This document shows, piece after piece, positions 47,827-55,698 of a stretch of 64,000 bases of DNA; the stretch's first letter is position 1, and each line of letters begins with the position of its first letter. The notes under the pieces were generated by a model, which was given only the letters and a program-made list of their open reading frames with translations, was not told where the DNA came from and did not search any database. Location: positions 868,001 to 932,000 of the forward strand of contig NZ_JQMO01000003.1 in NCBI RefSeq assembly GCF_000744785.1, in the 5' to 3' direction. This DNA comes from Kitasatospora azatica KCTC 9699 (GTDB lineage: Bacteria; Actinomycetota; Actinomycetes; Streptomycetales; Streptomycetaceae). Position numbers and translations under genes: made by a program.

Positions 47827-47911
47827 ACCGGCACGTGGACGGGCACGCACCGGCATGTGGACGGCACGAACCGGCATGTGGACGGCACTCACCGGCACGC
47901 GGGCGGCACGC
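47827..47911. repeat. 21-bp tandem repeat in the polymerase-ligase divergent promoter
   Basis: Four head-to-tail copies of ACCGGCATGTGGACGGCACNN; the first is 22 bp and the last diverges. They fill most of the 149-bp gap between the two NHEJ genes. Confidence 0.75.
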
Positions 47912-47948
47912 GGTGCGGGCGGCGGCCGGGTGACGCACCATCAGAGGC

Positions 47949-49028
47949 ATGGACCTTCCCGTGATGCCGCCCGTCGAGCCGATGCTGGCCAAGGCGGTGG
48001 ACGAGATCCCCGCGGGCATGCACTACGAGGCCAAATGGGACGGCTTCCGGGCCATCGTCTTCCGCGACGGCGCCGAGCTGGAGCTGGCCAGCCGCACCGG
48101 CAAGTCGCTGACCCGGTACTTCCCGGAGCTGCTGGACGCCTTCCGGGCCGAGCTGCCCGAGCGCTGCGTGCTGGACGGCGAGATCGTGCTGGCGCACGAC
48201 GGGCGGCTGCACTTCGAGGAGTTGCAGGAGCGGATCCATCCGGCGGCCTCCCGGGTGAAGAAGCTGGCCGCCGAGAATCCGGCCTCGTTCGTGGCCTTCG
48301 ACCTGCTGGCGCTCGGCGACCAGTCGCTGACCGAGCGCTCGCTCAGCGAACGCCGTCCGGCGCTGGTGGCGGCCCTCGCGCAGGCCGGGCCCTGCGTGCA
48401 CATCGCGCCGGCCACCCGGGACCGCGAGCTGGCCCGGCAGTGGTTCACCCAGTTCGAGGGCGCGGGCCTGGACGGGATCGTGGCCAAGCCGCTGGAGCAG
48501 CCGTACCGTCCCGGGGTCCGGGCGATGTTCAAGATCAAGCACGGCCGCACCGCCGACTGCGTGGTGGCCGGCTACCGCGAGCACAAGGACGGGCAGGGCG
48601 TCGGCTCGCTGCTGCTCGGCCTCTACGACGCTGCGGGCGTACTGCAGCACGTCGGCGTCTGCGCCTCGTTCACCGCCGCCCGCCGCCGGGCGCTGGCCGA
48701 GGAGCTGGCCCCGCTGCGGCTGCCCGACCCGAGCGGGCACCCGTGGGCGGCCTGGACGGACGAGGCGGCGCACGAGGCCGGCCGGATGCCCGGTGCCCCG
48801 AGCCGGTGGAGCGGCGGCAAGGACGCGACCTGGGTGGCGCTCCGCCCTGAGCTGGTCTGCGAGGTCGCGTACGATCACATGGAAGGGACCCGGTTCCGGC
48901 ACACCACCCGTTTCCAGCGGTGGCGGTCCGACCGGTCCCCGCGGAGCTGTGACTACAGCCAACTGGAGGAGCCGGTCGGCTACGACCTGGCGCAGCTGCT
49001 GGCCGAGGGCGTGTCGCCGGATCGCTGA
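47949..49028 (+). CDS. ATP-dependent DNA ligase (LigC/LigD ligase-domain type)
   Basis: DNA ligase of 359 aa. Nucleotidyltransferase motif I is EAKWDGFRAI with the adenylated Lys (about 29), followed by SRTGKSLTRYFPEL, motif III LDGEIVL..DGRLHFEEL, FVAFDLLAL, motif IV GLDGIVAKPLEQPY and motif V MFKIKHGRTADCVV; an OB-fold C-terminal domain follows, ending ATWVALRPELVCEVAYDHMEGTRFRHTTRFQRWR. It seals nicks in NHEJ or repair. Divergent from the LigD-type polymerase. Lacks POL and phosphoesterase domains of full-length LigD. Confidence 0.93.
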   Translation: MDLPVMPPVEPMLAKAVDEIPAGMHYEAKWDGFRAIVFRDGAELELASRTGKSLTRYFPELLDAFRAELPERCVLDGEIVLAHDGRLHFEELQERIHPAASRVKKLAAENPASFVAFDLLALGDQSLTERSLSERRPALVAALAQAGPCVHIAPATRDRELARQWFTQFEGAGLDGIVAKPLEQPYRPGVRAMFKIKHGRTADCVVAGYREHKDGQGVGSLLLGLYDAAGVLQHVGVCASFTAARRRALAEELAPLRLPDPSGHPWAAWTDEAAHEAGRMPGAPSRWSGGKDATWVALRPELVCEVAYDHMEGTRFRHTTRFQRWRSDRSPRSCDYSQLEEPVGYDLAQLLAEGVSPDR

Positions 49029-49071
49029 CGGCCACGGCAGCCTCCCGGATCGAGAACAGCAGGTGAGGATC

Positions 49072-49305
49072 ATGGTCCTCTCACGGCAGGAAGCTCGCGA
49101 GAGCCGGCGGATCGAGGCCCGACTGGCGGCCGAGGACCCGCGGCTGGCCCGAAGGTTCGATCAGTGGCGGCGCAGCCGTGAACGAGTCGCCGAGGCCGCC
49201 GCCCTGGCCGCGGGCCGCGACCCGGCCGAGGACCCGAACGCGGCCCACACCCGCCTGCGCCGCCTCTGGCACGAGATCCTGCGCGGTCGCATCCCACTGC
49301 CCTGA
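49072..49305 (+). CDS. Small DUF3040-like hypothetical protein
   Basis: Protein of 77 aa, highly charged. The start MVLSRQEARESRRIEARLAAEDPRLARRF resembles the N-terminus of DUF3040 proteins, but no membrane helices follow. An all-helical soluble protein is likely. ATG at 49072 preceded by GTGAGGATC. Function unknown. Confidence 0.7.
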   Translation: MVLSRQEARESRRIEARLAAEDPRLARRFDQWRRSRERVAEAAALAAGRDPAEDPNAAHTRLRRLWHEILRGRIPLP

Positions 49306-49420
49306 CAGCCCGCCTCCCGCCTGCTGCGTCACTCCAACGGCCGCGGGATCCCGTCCGGTGGGGCGGCTGGTTTGGCACCATCGAGTCAGGGGACACGCGA
49401 GGCCGAGAAGGTGAGAGCGG

Positions 49421-50035
49421 ATGTCCAGCGACGCGATCGTGCTGCTGAAGCAGGACCACAAGGAGCTGCTGCGGCTCTTCAAGGCTTACCGCACGGCCCC
49501 CGCCACCGACCTCGACGCCCGTGGCGACCTGGCCCAGCAGATCGTGCACGACCTCACCGTGCACTCCTACCTGGTGGACGAGGTGCTGTACCCCGAGGTC
49601 AGCGCCCTGCTGCGGGACCCGGCGCACGCGGCGCTGCTCGGCTACCAGGACCACCTGGCGATCGACCGGCTCTGCGAGGAGGTGGCCGACCGCTCCCCCA
49701 CCGACCCCGGCTTCGCAGCCGGGGTGGAGACCCTGCTGTCCGCCGCGGTGCGCCAGATGGAGCGCGAGGAGCGGGACTGGTTCCCGCTGCTGCGGGCCGC
49801 GCTCGGCCGGCGGGACATGCAGGAGATCGGCACCCGGCTGCTCGCGGTGCGCGAGACAGCCCCACGCCACCACCCGGACCAGGCCGAACCACGTGCGGTC
49901 GAACCCGGCGCGGTCGAACCCGACCAGGCCGAGCCCGACCGAGCTGGGCCCGACCAGGCCGAGCCCGGGCCGGTTGAGCCCGGGCCGGTTGAGCCCGGGC
50001 CGGTTTCCGGCGCCGCACAGGGGGCACCGGGGTAA
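49421..50035 (+). CDS. Hemerythrin HHE domain protein
   Basis: Protein of 204 aa with a four-helix hemerythrin-type domain: LLKQDHKELLRLFKAY, IVHDLTVHSYLVDEVLYPEV, LGYQDHLAIDRLCEEV and ERDWFPLLRAAL, supplying the His/Glu ligands for a di-iron site (oxygen or NO sensing or storage). The C-terminal 45 residues are a Pro/Glu-rich tail with exact repeats EPGPVEPGPVEPGPV. ATG at 49421. The following small gene is in the same direction. Confidence 0.9.
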   Translation: MSSDAIVLLKQDHKELLRLFKAYRTAPATDLDARGDLAQQIVHDLTVHSYLVDEVLYPEVSALLRDPAHAALLGYQDHLAIDRLCEEVADRSPTDPGFAAGVETLLSAAVRQMEREERDWFPLLRAALGRRDMQEIGTRLLAVRETAPRHHPDQAEPRAVEPGAVEPDQAEPDRAGPDQAEPGPVEPGPVEPGPVSGAAQGAPG

Positions 50036-50083
50036 CGAGGGGGGTGGTGACCGGCGAGGTCGAGCATCCAGGAGGCACGGACC

Positions 50084-50377
50084 ATGCGAGTGACCGCCAC
50101 CACGGACGGGGCGCCCGAGGGCGTCGCCGCCGAGCGCCTGATCGACGAGCGGCTGCTGCACGAGCTGGAACAGCTCCACCGGACCCGGCACGAGACCTTC
50201 CTGTACGGCTCCGACGACGCCCTGCGACATCACACCGATCGCCTGGCGGCCCTGGAGGCGGAGTACCTGCGCCGCTTCCCGGACCGGCTGGTGACCGCCG
50301 GGCGGACCCGCTCGGGCGCCCGGGCCAGGGAGGCCGCCGCCCGGGCCGAGGCCACCCCAACCGAGAGCGCCCACTGA
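50084..50377 (+). CDS. Small conserved hypothetical (DUF6158-like)
   Basis: Protein of 97 aa, predicted helical, with a core LLHELEQLHRTRHETFLYGSDDALRHHTDRLAALEAEYL in broken form (HRTRHETF, DDALRHH, LEAEYLRRFPDR), matching a small family common in actinomycetes near hemerythrin-like genes. Function unknown. ATG at 50084 with AGGAGGC upstream; 48 bp after the hemerythrin gene. Confidence 0.8.
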   Translation: MRVTATTDGAPEGVAAERLIDERLLHELEQLHRTRHETFLYGSDDALRHHTDRLAALEAEYLRRFPDRLVTAGRTRSGARAREAAARAEATPTESAH

Positions 50378-50437
50378 GCCCGGCCCACTGAGCCAGAGCG
50401 CCCACTGAGCCAGAGCACCCACTGAGGGAGCGCGCCG

Positions 50438-51079
50438 ATGACCGAGGCCAGCGCCAAGGACCGCACCGAGCGCCGCGGGCGCGAGGTGGTACGGCTGTAC
50501 GCCGAGGCGACCGCCTCCTTCGGGCGCCGGGTGCACCAGGTGGCCCGTAACCAGTGGCACTCGCCCACCCCGTGCGCCGACTGGTCCGTGCACGATCTGG
50601 TCAACCACCTGACCGCCGGCCAGCTCTGGGTTCCCGAACTGCTGATGGGCGCCACCATCGCCGAGGTCGGCGACCGCTTCGACGGCGACATGCTCGGCGC
50701 CGATCCGGTCGCGGCCTGGACCTCGGCCGCCACCGCCGCCCGGGCCGCCTTCACGGTGCCGGGCGCGATGGATCTCACCGTCCACCTCTCCTACGGCGAC
50801 CGCGCCGCCCTGGACTACTGCGCGGAGCTGACGGTGGACCTGACCGTGCACACCTGGGACCTCGCCCACGCCACCGGCCAGGACGCCCACCTGGCACCCG
50901 AGCTGGTGGAGTTCGCGCTGCACGAGGTCACCCCCTACGCCGACCAGCTGGCGGCGAGCGGCGCCTTCGCCCCACCCGTCGCCACCCCGCCGCAGGCCGA
51001 CCCGCAGACCCGGCTGCTCGGCCTGCTCGGCCGCCGGGCCGCCCCGCCGCTGCAGATCGACCCGGAGGCCACCGGCTAG
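50438..51079 (+). CDS. TIGR03086-type maleylpyruvate-isomerase-like (DinB fold) protein
   Basis: Protein of 213 aa of the metal-dependent DinB/mycothiol-dependent maleylpyruvate isomerase superfamily, TIGR03086-like. The typical PTPCADWSVHDLVNHLTAGQLW with metal His is at about 44-66, and ELTVDLTVHTWDLAHATGQD holds the later His residues. Members may use mycothiol as a cofactor; substrate unknown. ATG at 50438 with GAGGGAG upstream, after short repeats of a CCCACTGAGCC unit in the gap. Confidence 0.85.
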   Translation: MTEASAKDRTERRGREVVRLYAEATASFGRRVHQVARNQWHSPTPCADWSVHDLVNHLTAGQLWVPELLMGATIAEVGDRFDGDMLGADPVAAWTSAATAARAAFTVPGAMDLTVHLSYGDRAALDYCAELTVDLTVHTWDLAHATGQDAHLAPELVEFALHEVTPYADQLAASGAFAPPVATPPQADPQTRLLGLLGRRAAPPLQIDPEATG

Positions 51080-51276
51080 CCCCGCGCCGCTGATGTTCCG
51101 TCAGGCCGCACGCCGACGGCCCGTCACCGCCATCGCCGCCCCGCATACAAACCGCTGTTCACCATCCGATATCGTCACCGCTCTCACGACGCCATGTCGT
51201 GGCCGGACCCCCACCAGGGCCCGGCCGAGGCAGTGCGCACACAGTTGTGCGCCTATGCTCAGGGGAGCAACATCAC

Positions 51277-52194
51277 GTGCACCACAACCCACTGCGCCGG
51301 ACTCTTCCGGCTCTTGCGGCGTTCGGCATAGCCGTGGCCGCACCGCTCGCCACCGCGGGCACCGCACACGCCCAGGGTGACCGCTGCGGGGACCTCGCCA
51401 TCGAGTACTCGATCGACGGCGGCAAGACCTGGACCGACGACGGCCGGTTCGACACCCCCGCCGGCACCTTCCTGGTCAAGCTGGACGGCGAAGCCAACCG
51501 GGGCTGTGACTACCCGGTCTCGCTCGCCTCGTACAGCGCGGAGGGCCCGACCTGGGAGACCTCCGGCACCCAGGTGCTGCTCGGCTGGGCCACCGGCCTG
51601 CTCAACAGCGACCACCGCCAGATCACCCTGGACGTGAGCGCCCACCTGCCGAAGTGCTTCGGCCAGATCGACCTGTACAACGGCAGCGAGAAGTTCGCCG
51701 GCGACAACGCCCCGCACTACCCGCACGGGGTCTTCGGTGAGGACCTGATCACGGCCTGGAACGGCGGCACCGCCTGCACGCCCACCCCCACGCCGACCGT
51801 TCCGGTCCCGGGCACGCCCACCCCGCACCCGACGGCGCCCGGCACGCCGACGCCGGCCCCGAGCACCACCAAGCCGGCCACCGGTAGCCCGTCGCCCTCG
51901 GTGAGCTCCAGCACCTCGGCCACCCCGAGCCCGAGCGTCAAGCCGAGCGGCTCGACTCCGTCGACCAGCGCGACTCCGTCGGTCTCCGCCTCGGCGTCCA
52001 CGCCTGCGGTGGCGAGCACGGTCGCGCCGAGCGGCAAGCCCTCGGTGAAGCCGGTCTCGGCCACGCCGACCAGCCTGGCCAGCACCGGCACCGACGGTGG
52101 CAAGCTCGCCACCATCGCGGGTGGCGGCGCCGCGCTGCTCGCCCTCGGTGCGGGCGCGGTGGTCTACACCCGCCGTCGGGCCGCCCAGCGCTGA
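51277..52194 (+). CDS. Sortase-anchored (LAxTG) surface protein
   Basis: Exported protein of 305 aa. A signal peptide (RRTLPALAAFGIAVAAPLATAGTAHA) leads to a folded domain of about 150 residues with cysteines in DRCGDL, RGCDYP, PKCFGQ and TACTP, then a long Pro/Thr/Ser-rich stalk and the C-terminal sorting signal LASTG, helix LATIAGGGAALLALGAGAVVY and TRRRAAQR. LAxTG is the class E sortase motif of Streptomyces. The GTG at 51277 has GGGGAG nine bases upstream. A bidirectional terminator follows. Confidence 0.88.
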   Translation: MHHNPLRRTLPALAAFGIAVAAPLATAGTAHAQGDRCGDLAIEYSIDGGKTWTDDGRFDTPAGTFLVKLDGEANRGCDYPVSLASYSAEGPTWETSGTQVLLGWATGLLNSDHRQITLDVSAHLPKCFGQIDLYNGSEKFAGDNAPHYPHGVFGEDLITAWNGGTACTPTPTPTVPVPGTPTPHPTAPGTPTPAPSTTKPATGSPSPSVSSSTSATPSPSVKPSGSTPSTSATPSVSASASTPAVASTVAPSGKPSVKPVSATPTSLASTGTDGGKLATIAGGGAALLALGAGAVVYTRRRAAQR

Positions 52195-52267
52195 CCCGAC
52201 AGCCCTGAAGCCCTGAGACGCCCAGGCGCCTGAGGCACCAACGCGCCTGTGGCACTCAGGTGCCGTC

Positions 52268-52308
52268 ACGCCCGTGGCACCGGCCGACCCGGCCGGCGCC
52301 ACGGGCGT
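52268..52308. terminator. Bidirectional hairpin between convergent genes
   Basis: Arms ACGCCCGTGGC (52268-52278) and GCCACGGGCGT (52298-52308) are perfect, with an inner CCGGCC/GGCCGG stem. It separates the convergent LAxTG protein and DUF2277 genes. Confidence 0.8.
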
Positions 52309-52351
52309 TCGTCATGTCGCGTGACGTCCGGTCATGTCCTGCCCCGGCTCG

Positions 52352-52567
52352 TCACGTTCGGACGCCGCGCACTTCCAGGCCGGCCAGCAGTTCGGCGGTG
52401 GCCGCCGCGACGGCGGCGACCGCCTGCTCGAAGACCAGACGGTTGTGGGCGGCCGGGGCCCGGAAGCCGGAAACCTTGCGGACGTACTGCAGGGCGGCCG
52501 CGTGGATGTCCTCCTCGGTGACCTCGGGCATGACGGGCGGGCGCAGGGTCTTGATGCTTCGGCACAT
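52352..52567 (-). CDS. DUF2277 family protein
   Basis: Protein of 71 aa starting MCRSIKTLRPPVMPEVTEED, the hallmark of DUF2277, followed by ALQYVRKVSGFRAPAAHN and a helical end AAATAELLAGLEVRG. Highly conserved in actinobacteria, function unknown. The ATG at 52565-52567 was chosen by the conserved start. Confidence 0.92.
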   Translation of the reverse strand: MCRSIKTLRPPVMPEVTEEDIHAAALQYVRKVSGFRAPAAHNRLVFEQAVAAVAAATAELLAGLEVRGVRT

Positions 52568-52617
52568 GCCTCCAGTCTGCTCCGCCGCACCGACAGCGAG
52601 CGGCGAGCAGCGAGACC

Positions 52618-52650
52618 TGGACATCCAGTCCAATCTGGACGTACTGTCCA
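52618..52650. promoter_or_regulatory. Two TGGAC-N5-GTCCA inverted repeats, candidate autoregulatory operators
   Basis: TGGAC-ATCCA-GTCCA at 52618-52632 and TGGAC-GTACT-GTCCA at 52636-52650 are the same inverted repeat 18 bp apart, ending 3 bp before the ATG of the YheO-type regulator. Their position would block its expression when bound. Confidence 0.65.
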
Positions 52651-52653
52651 TAC

Positions 52654-53322
52654 ATGGACGACCCACGGATCCGCCTCTGGTCGCCGGTCGGCGAGGCCGT
52701 CGCCCGGCTGCTCGGCCCGTACGCCGAGGTGGTGCTGCACGATGTGGCCACCGACCGGATCCTGGCGATCTGGCAGCCGATGAGCGGCCGCGGCCCCGGC
52801 GACCCCTCGCTGCTCGGCGAGCTGGACCAGCTGGACCCGAGCGGTCAGGGCGTCTACGGCCCGTACCCGAAGCTGCTGGCCGACGGGCGGCAGCTGTCCT
52901 CGGTCAGCGCCGTGCTCACCGGTGCCGACGGCCGTCCGAGCGCGGTGCTCTGCGTCAATCTGGACCGCACCCCGCTGGAGCAGGCGACCCAGTTGCTGGC
53001 CGGCTTCGCCGCACCGCTTGTGCCACGCCCGCAGCCGCTCTTCGAGCAGGACTGGACCGACCGGGTGCAGCAGGTGATCGGCGCGTACGTGCGCGAGCAC
53101 GGCCGCCCGGTGGAACGGCTGCGCCGCGAGGACCGGCTCGTGGTGCTGCGCGAGTTGGACGCGGCCGGCGTCTTCACGGTGCGCCGGGCCGTCCCGGTGG
53201 TCGCCACCGCGCTGCGGGTCTCCCGCTCCACCCTCTACGCGCTGCTCGGCGAGCTCCGCGGGGCCCCCCACCCCGCAGAAGACAGCGAACTCGCAGGAGC
53301 CCACGAAGGAGACCAGGAATGA
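52654..53322 (+). CDS. YheO/DauR-type PAS-HTH transcriptional regulator
   Basis: Regulator of 222 aa. The N-terminal half is a YheO-like PAS domain (AVARLLGPYAEVVLHDVATDRILAIWQP ... SSVSAVLTGADGRPSAVLCVNLD) and the C-terminal region is a helix-turn-helix (LRELDAAGVFTVRRAVPVVATALRVSRSTLYALL) as in D-arginine regulator DauR. The ATG at 52654 lies directly after paired inverted repeats. The stop overlaps the aminotransferase ATG (ATGA), so the regulator and enzyme are one unit, and the ligand is probably an amino acid handled by that enzyme. Confidence 0.88.
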   Translation: MDDPRIRLWSPVGEAVARLLGPYAEVVLHDVATDRILAIWQPMSGRGPGDPSLLGELDQLDPSGQGVYGPYPKLLADGRQLSSVSAVLTGADGRPSAVLCVNLDRTPLEQATQLLAGFAAPLVPRPQPLFEQDWTDRVQQVIGAYVREHGRPVERLRREDRLVVLRELDAAGVFTVRRAVPVVATALRVSRSTLYALLGELRGAPHPAEDSELAGAHEGDQE

Positions 53323-54458
53323 CCCGGCTGCCCGACTTCCGCCTCGAAAGCTACTTCTCCCGCTGGGAGTTCACCGCCCGCCACCACCTGACCGCCTCCG
53401 ACGCGCAGACCATGCCGATGGCCGAGCTGCTCGCCCTGGCGGACCCCGGGGACCAGCGGGCCTGGGCCGACCTGGAGCTCGGCTACACCGAGACCTACGG
53501 CGACCCCGGTCTGCGCCAGGCCATCGCGGACAGCTACCAACTGGCCGGCCCCGAGCACGTGCTCTGCTTCGCCGGCGCCGAGGAGGGACTGTATGTGGCG
53601 ATGCGCACCCTGCTCGGCCCGGACGACCACGCCGTGGTGCTGACCCCCAACTACCAGTCCGCCGAGACCGTCCCGCTCGCCCAGTGCGAGGTCACCGGGG
53701 TGGCACTGGACCCCGACCGTGACTGGGCGCTCGACCTGGACGAGTTGGTCGCGGCCCTGCGCCCGAACACCAAGGTGGTGTCGGTCAACTTCCCGCACAA
53801 CCCGACCGGCAAGGTGATCGGCGCCGAGGACTTCCGCGCGCTGGCCGCGATCTGCGACGACCGCGGCATCCACCTGTTCAGCGACGAGGTCTACCGCGGC
53901 CTGGAGCGCGAGGAGGGCGCCACCCTGCCGCAGGCCGCCGACCTCTCCGAGCGCGCCCTGTCGCTGAACGTCACCTCCAAGGCGCTGGGGCTACCGGGCC
54001 TGCGGATCGGCTGGATCGTCTGCCGCGACCGGCAGTTGCTCGGCGAGCTGGAGCGGATGAAGCACTACACCACGATCTGCAACTCCGCGCCGAGCGAGCT
54101 GCTGGCCCGGATCGCGATGAAGAACCGGGATGCCCTGGTGGCCCGCTGCCGCTCCCTGATCGCCGCCAACCTGCCGGCTTTCGACGCCTTCTTCGCCGAG
54201 TTCCCCGAGCTCTTCGAGTGGTCCGCACCGGACGGCGGCTGCGTGGCCTACCCGCGCTATCTCGGCGCGGACGGCGTCGAGGAGTTCTGCACCACGCTGG
54301 TCGCCGAGGCCGGGGTGCTGCTGCTGCCCGCCTCGATCTACCGCTCCGAGCTGACCGCCAACCCCACCGACCGGTTCCGGATCGGCGTCGGCCGCGCGAA
54401 TCCGGAACCGGCCCTGGCGGCCCTCGCCGACTGGCTGAAGAACCGTCAGGTGGTGTAG
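53319..54458 (+). CDS. PLP-dependent class I/II aminotransferase
   Basis: Fold type I aminotransferase of 379 aa. PLP-site residues: NFPHNPTGKV (Asn), SDEVYRGLE (Asp/Tyr), the Schiff-base Lys in NVTSKALGLPGLRIGW and the substrate-carboxylate Arg in FRIGVGRANPE. The amino donor cannot be read from sequence. Translationally coupled to the YheO-type regulator. Its stop overlaps the convergent Oat2/ArgJ-like gene by 13 bp. Confidence 0.92.
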   Translation: MTRLPDFRLESYFSRWEFTARHHLTASDAQTMPMAELLALADPGDQRAWADLELGYTETYGDPGLRQAIADSYQLAGPEHVLCFAGAEEGLYVAMRTLLGPDDHAVVLTPNYQSAETVPLAQCEVTGVALDPDRDWALDLDELVAALRPNTKVVSVNFPHNPTGKVIGAEDFRALAAICDDRGIHLFSDEVYRGLEREEGATLPQAADLSERALSLNVTSKALGLPGLRIGWIVCRDRQLLGELERMKHYTTICNSAPSELLARIAMKNRDALVARCRSLIAANLPAFDAFFAEFPELFEWSAPDGGCVAYPRYLGADGVEEFCTTLVAEAGVLLLPASIYRSELTANPTDRFRIGVGRANPEPALAALADWLKNRQVV

Positions 54459-55603
54459 CCCGAGTTGAGCTCCACGTAGCCCGGCGTCAGATCGCAGCCG
54501 TAGACGGTGAACTCGCCCTCGGCCAGGCCCAGGTCGACCGAGATCACCACCTCCGCGTTGCCCAGGTACTCCCGCGCCTCGGCGAGCTGCGCCTCGTCCG
54601 GCTCGGTGGGGAACATCTCCAACTCGCCGTAGTGGATGGTCACCTTGGCCGGGTCGAGGTCGGCGTCGTCGTCGATCTTGCCGATCGCCATCGCCACCCG
54701 GCCCCAGTTCGGGTCGGCGCCGTGCACCGAGGTCTTCACCAGCGGCGAGTTGACCACCGACTTGCCCACCCGCTTGGCCTGCGCGGCGTCCCGGGCACCG
54801 GTCACCCGCACCTCGATCAGCTTGCTCGCACCCTCGCCGTCCGAGGCGATGTCCCGGACCAGGGTCAGCGCGGCCCGGTACAGCACCTGCTCGAACTCGG
54901 CCAGGTCCACCGGTCCGGCCAGGCCGTTGGCGAAGACCGCGGCGGTGTCGCTGGTCGAGGTGTCGGTGTCGATGCTGAGCGCGTTGAAGGTCCGGTCCAT
55001 CACCCGGCGGAAGACGGCGTCCAGCCCGGCGGGCGCCAGCTCGGCATCGGTGAAGAAGAAGGTCAGCAGGGTGGCCATATTGGGCTCGATCATGCCGACG
55101 CCCTTGGCGATGCCGACCACCACCGCGTCGCCACAGGTCAGGTGGATGGACTTGGGGCGGGTGTCGGTGGTCATGATGGCCGCGGCGGCGGCCTGGAAGT
55201 CGGCCGGCGGCAGCGGGACGGGGAGCTGCGCGATGCCCGCCCGGATGGACTCCATCGGGTAGGGACGGCCGATCACCCCGGTCGAGCCGATCACCAGCTG
55301 CTCGGGCGCCAGCCCGGCCCGCTCGGCCACCAGTCGGCGGACCTCGGCGGCGTGCTCGGCACCCGCCCGGCCGGTCGCCACATTGGCGTTGCGCGAGATC
55401 ACCACCATGCCGCGGGCGTCCTGCCGGGCGGCGTCGCCACGGCTGAGCTGCACGCTGGGCCCGGCGAAGCGCGAGCGGGTGAAGACCGCCGCGGACACGG
55501 CGGGCACCTGCGAAAGGACGACCGCGAAGTCGTCGGCGCTGTCCTTGAGGCCCATGTTGGCCGTGTGGCCGAGGAACCCCTTCGGCATCGGTTGGTCCGT
55601 CAT
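54446..55603 (-). CDS. Glutamate/ornithine N-acetyltransferase (ArgJ/Oat2-like)
   Basis: Ntn-type acetyltransferase of 385 aa that self-cleaves into two chains. The cleavage-nucleophile region is MIEPNMATLLTFFFTDA, the acetyl-binding PMPKGF and FTRSRFAGPSV and the ending YGCDLTPGYVELNSGYTT closely resemble the Streptomyces clavuligerus Oat2 of the clavulanate cluster rather than housekeeping ArgJ. It transfers acetyl groups between ornithine and glutamate. No other arg genes lie here, so it is an orphan paralogue. ATG at 55601-55603 with AGGGGG upstream. Paired ARG boxes just upstream suggest repression by arginine. Confidence 0.9.
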   Translation of the reverse strand: MTDQPMPKGFLGHTANMGLKDSADDFAVVLSQVPAVSAAVFTRSRFAGPSVQLSRGDAARQDARGMVVISRNANVATGRAGAEHAAEVRRLVAERAGLAPEQLVIGSTGVIGRPYPMESIRAGIAQLPVPLPPADFQAAAAAIMTTDTRPKSIHLTCGDAVVVGIAKGVGMIEPNMATLLTFFFTDAELAPAGLDAVFRRVMDRTFNALSIDTDTSTSDTAAVFANGLAGPVDLAEFEQVLYRAALTLVRDIASDGEGASKLIEVRVTGARDAAQAKRVGKSVVNSPLVKTSVHGADPNWGRVAMAIGKIDDDADLDPAKVTIHYGELEMFPTEPDEAQLAEAREYLGNAEVVISVDLGLAEGEFTVYGCDLTPGYVELNSGYTT

Positions 55604-55618
55604 CACTGTCCCCCTGAA

Positions 55619-55652
55619 TGAATACATATTCCGTTAGGTGCATACAGTATCA
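55619..55652. promoter_or_regulatory. Tandem ARG boxes (ArgR/AhrC sites)
   Basis: TGAATACATATTCC (55619-55632, 11 of 14 to TGAATAATTATTCA) and TGCATACAGTATCA (55639-55652, weaker) are centred 20 bp apart, the spacing of paired ArgR boxes, 16 bp upstream of the Oat2/ArgJ-like start. Confidence 0.65.
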
Positions 55653-55698
55653 GTAGCGACGACTCGCACAGCCGGGGACGCCGGGCGAGCATGAGGGC

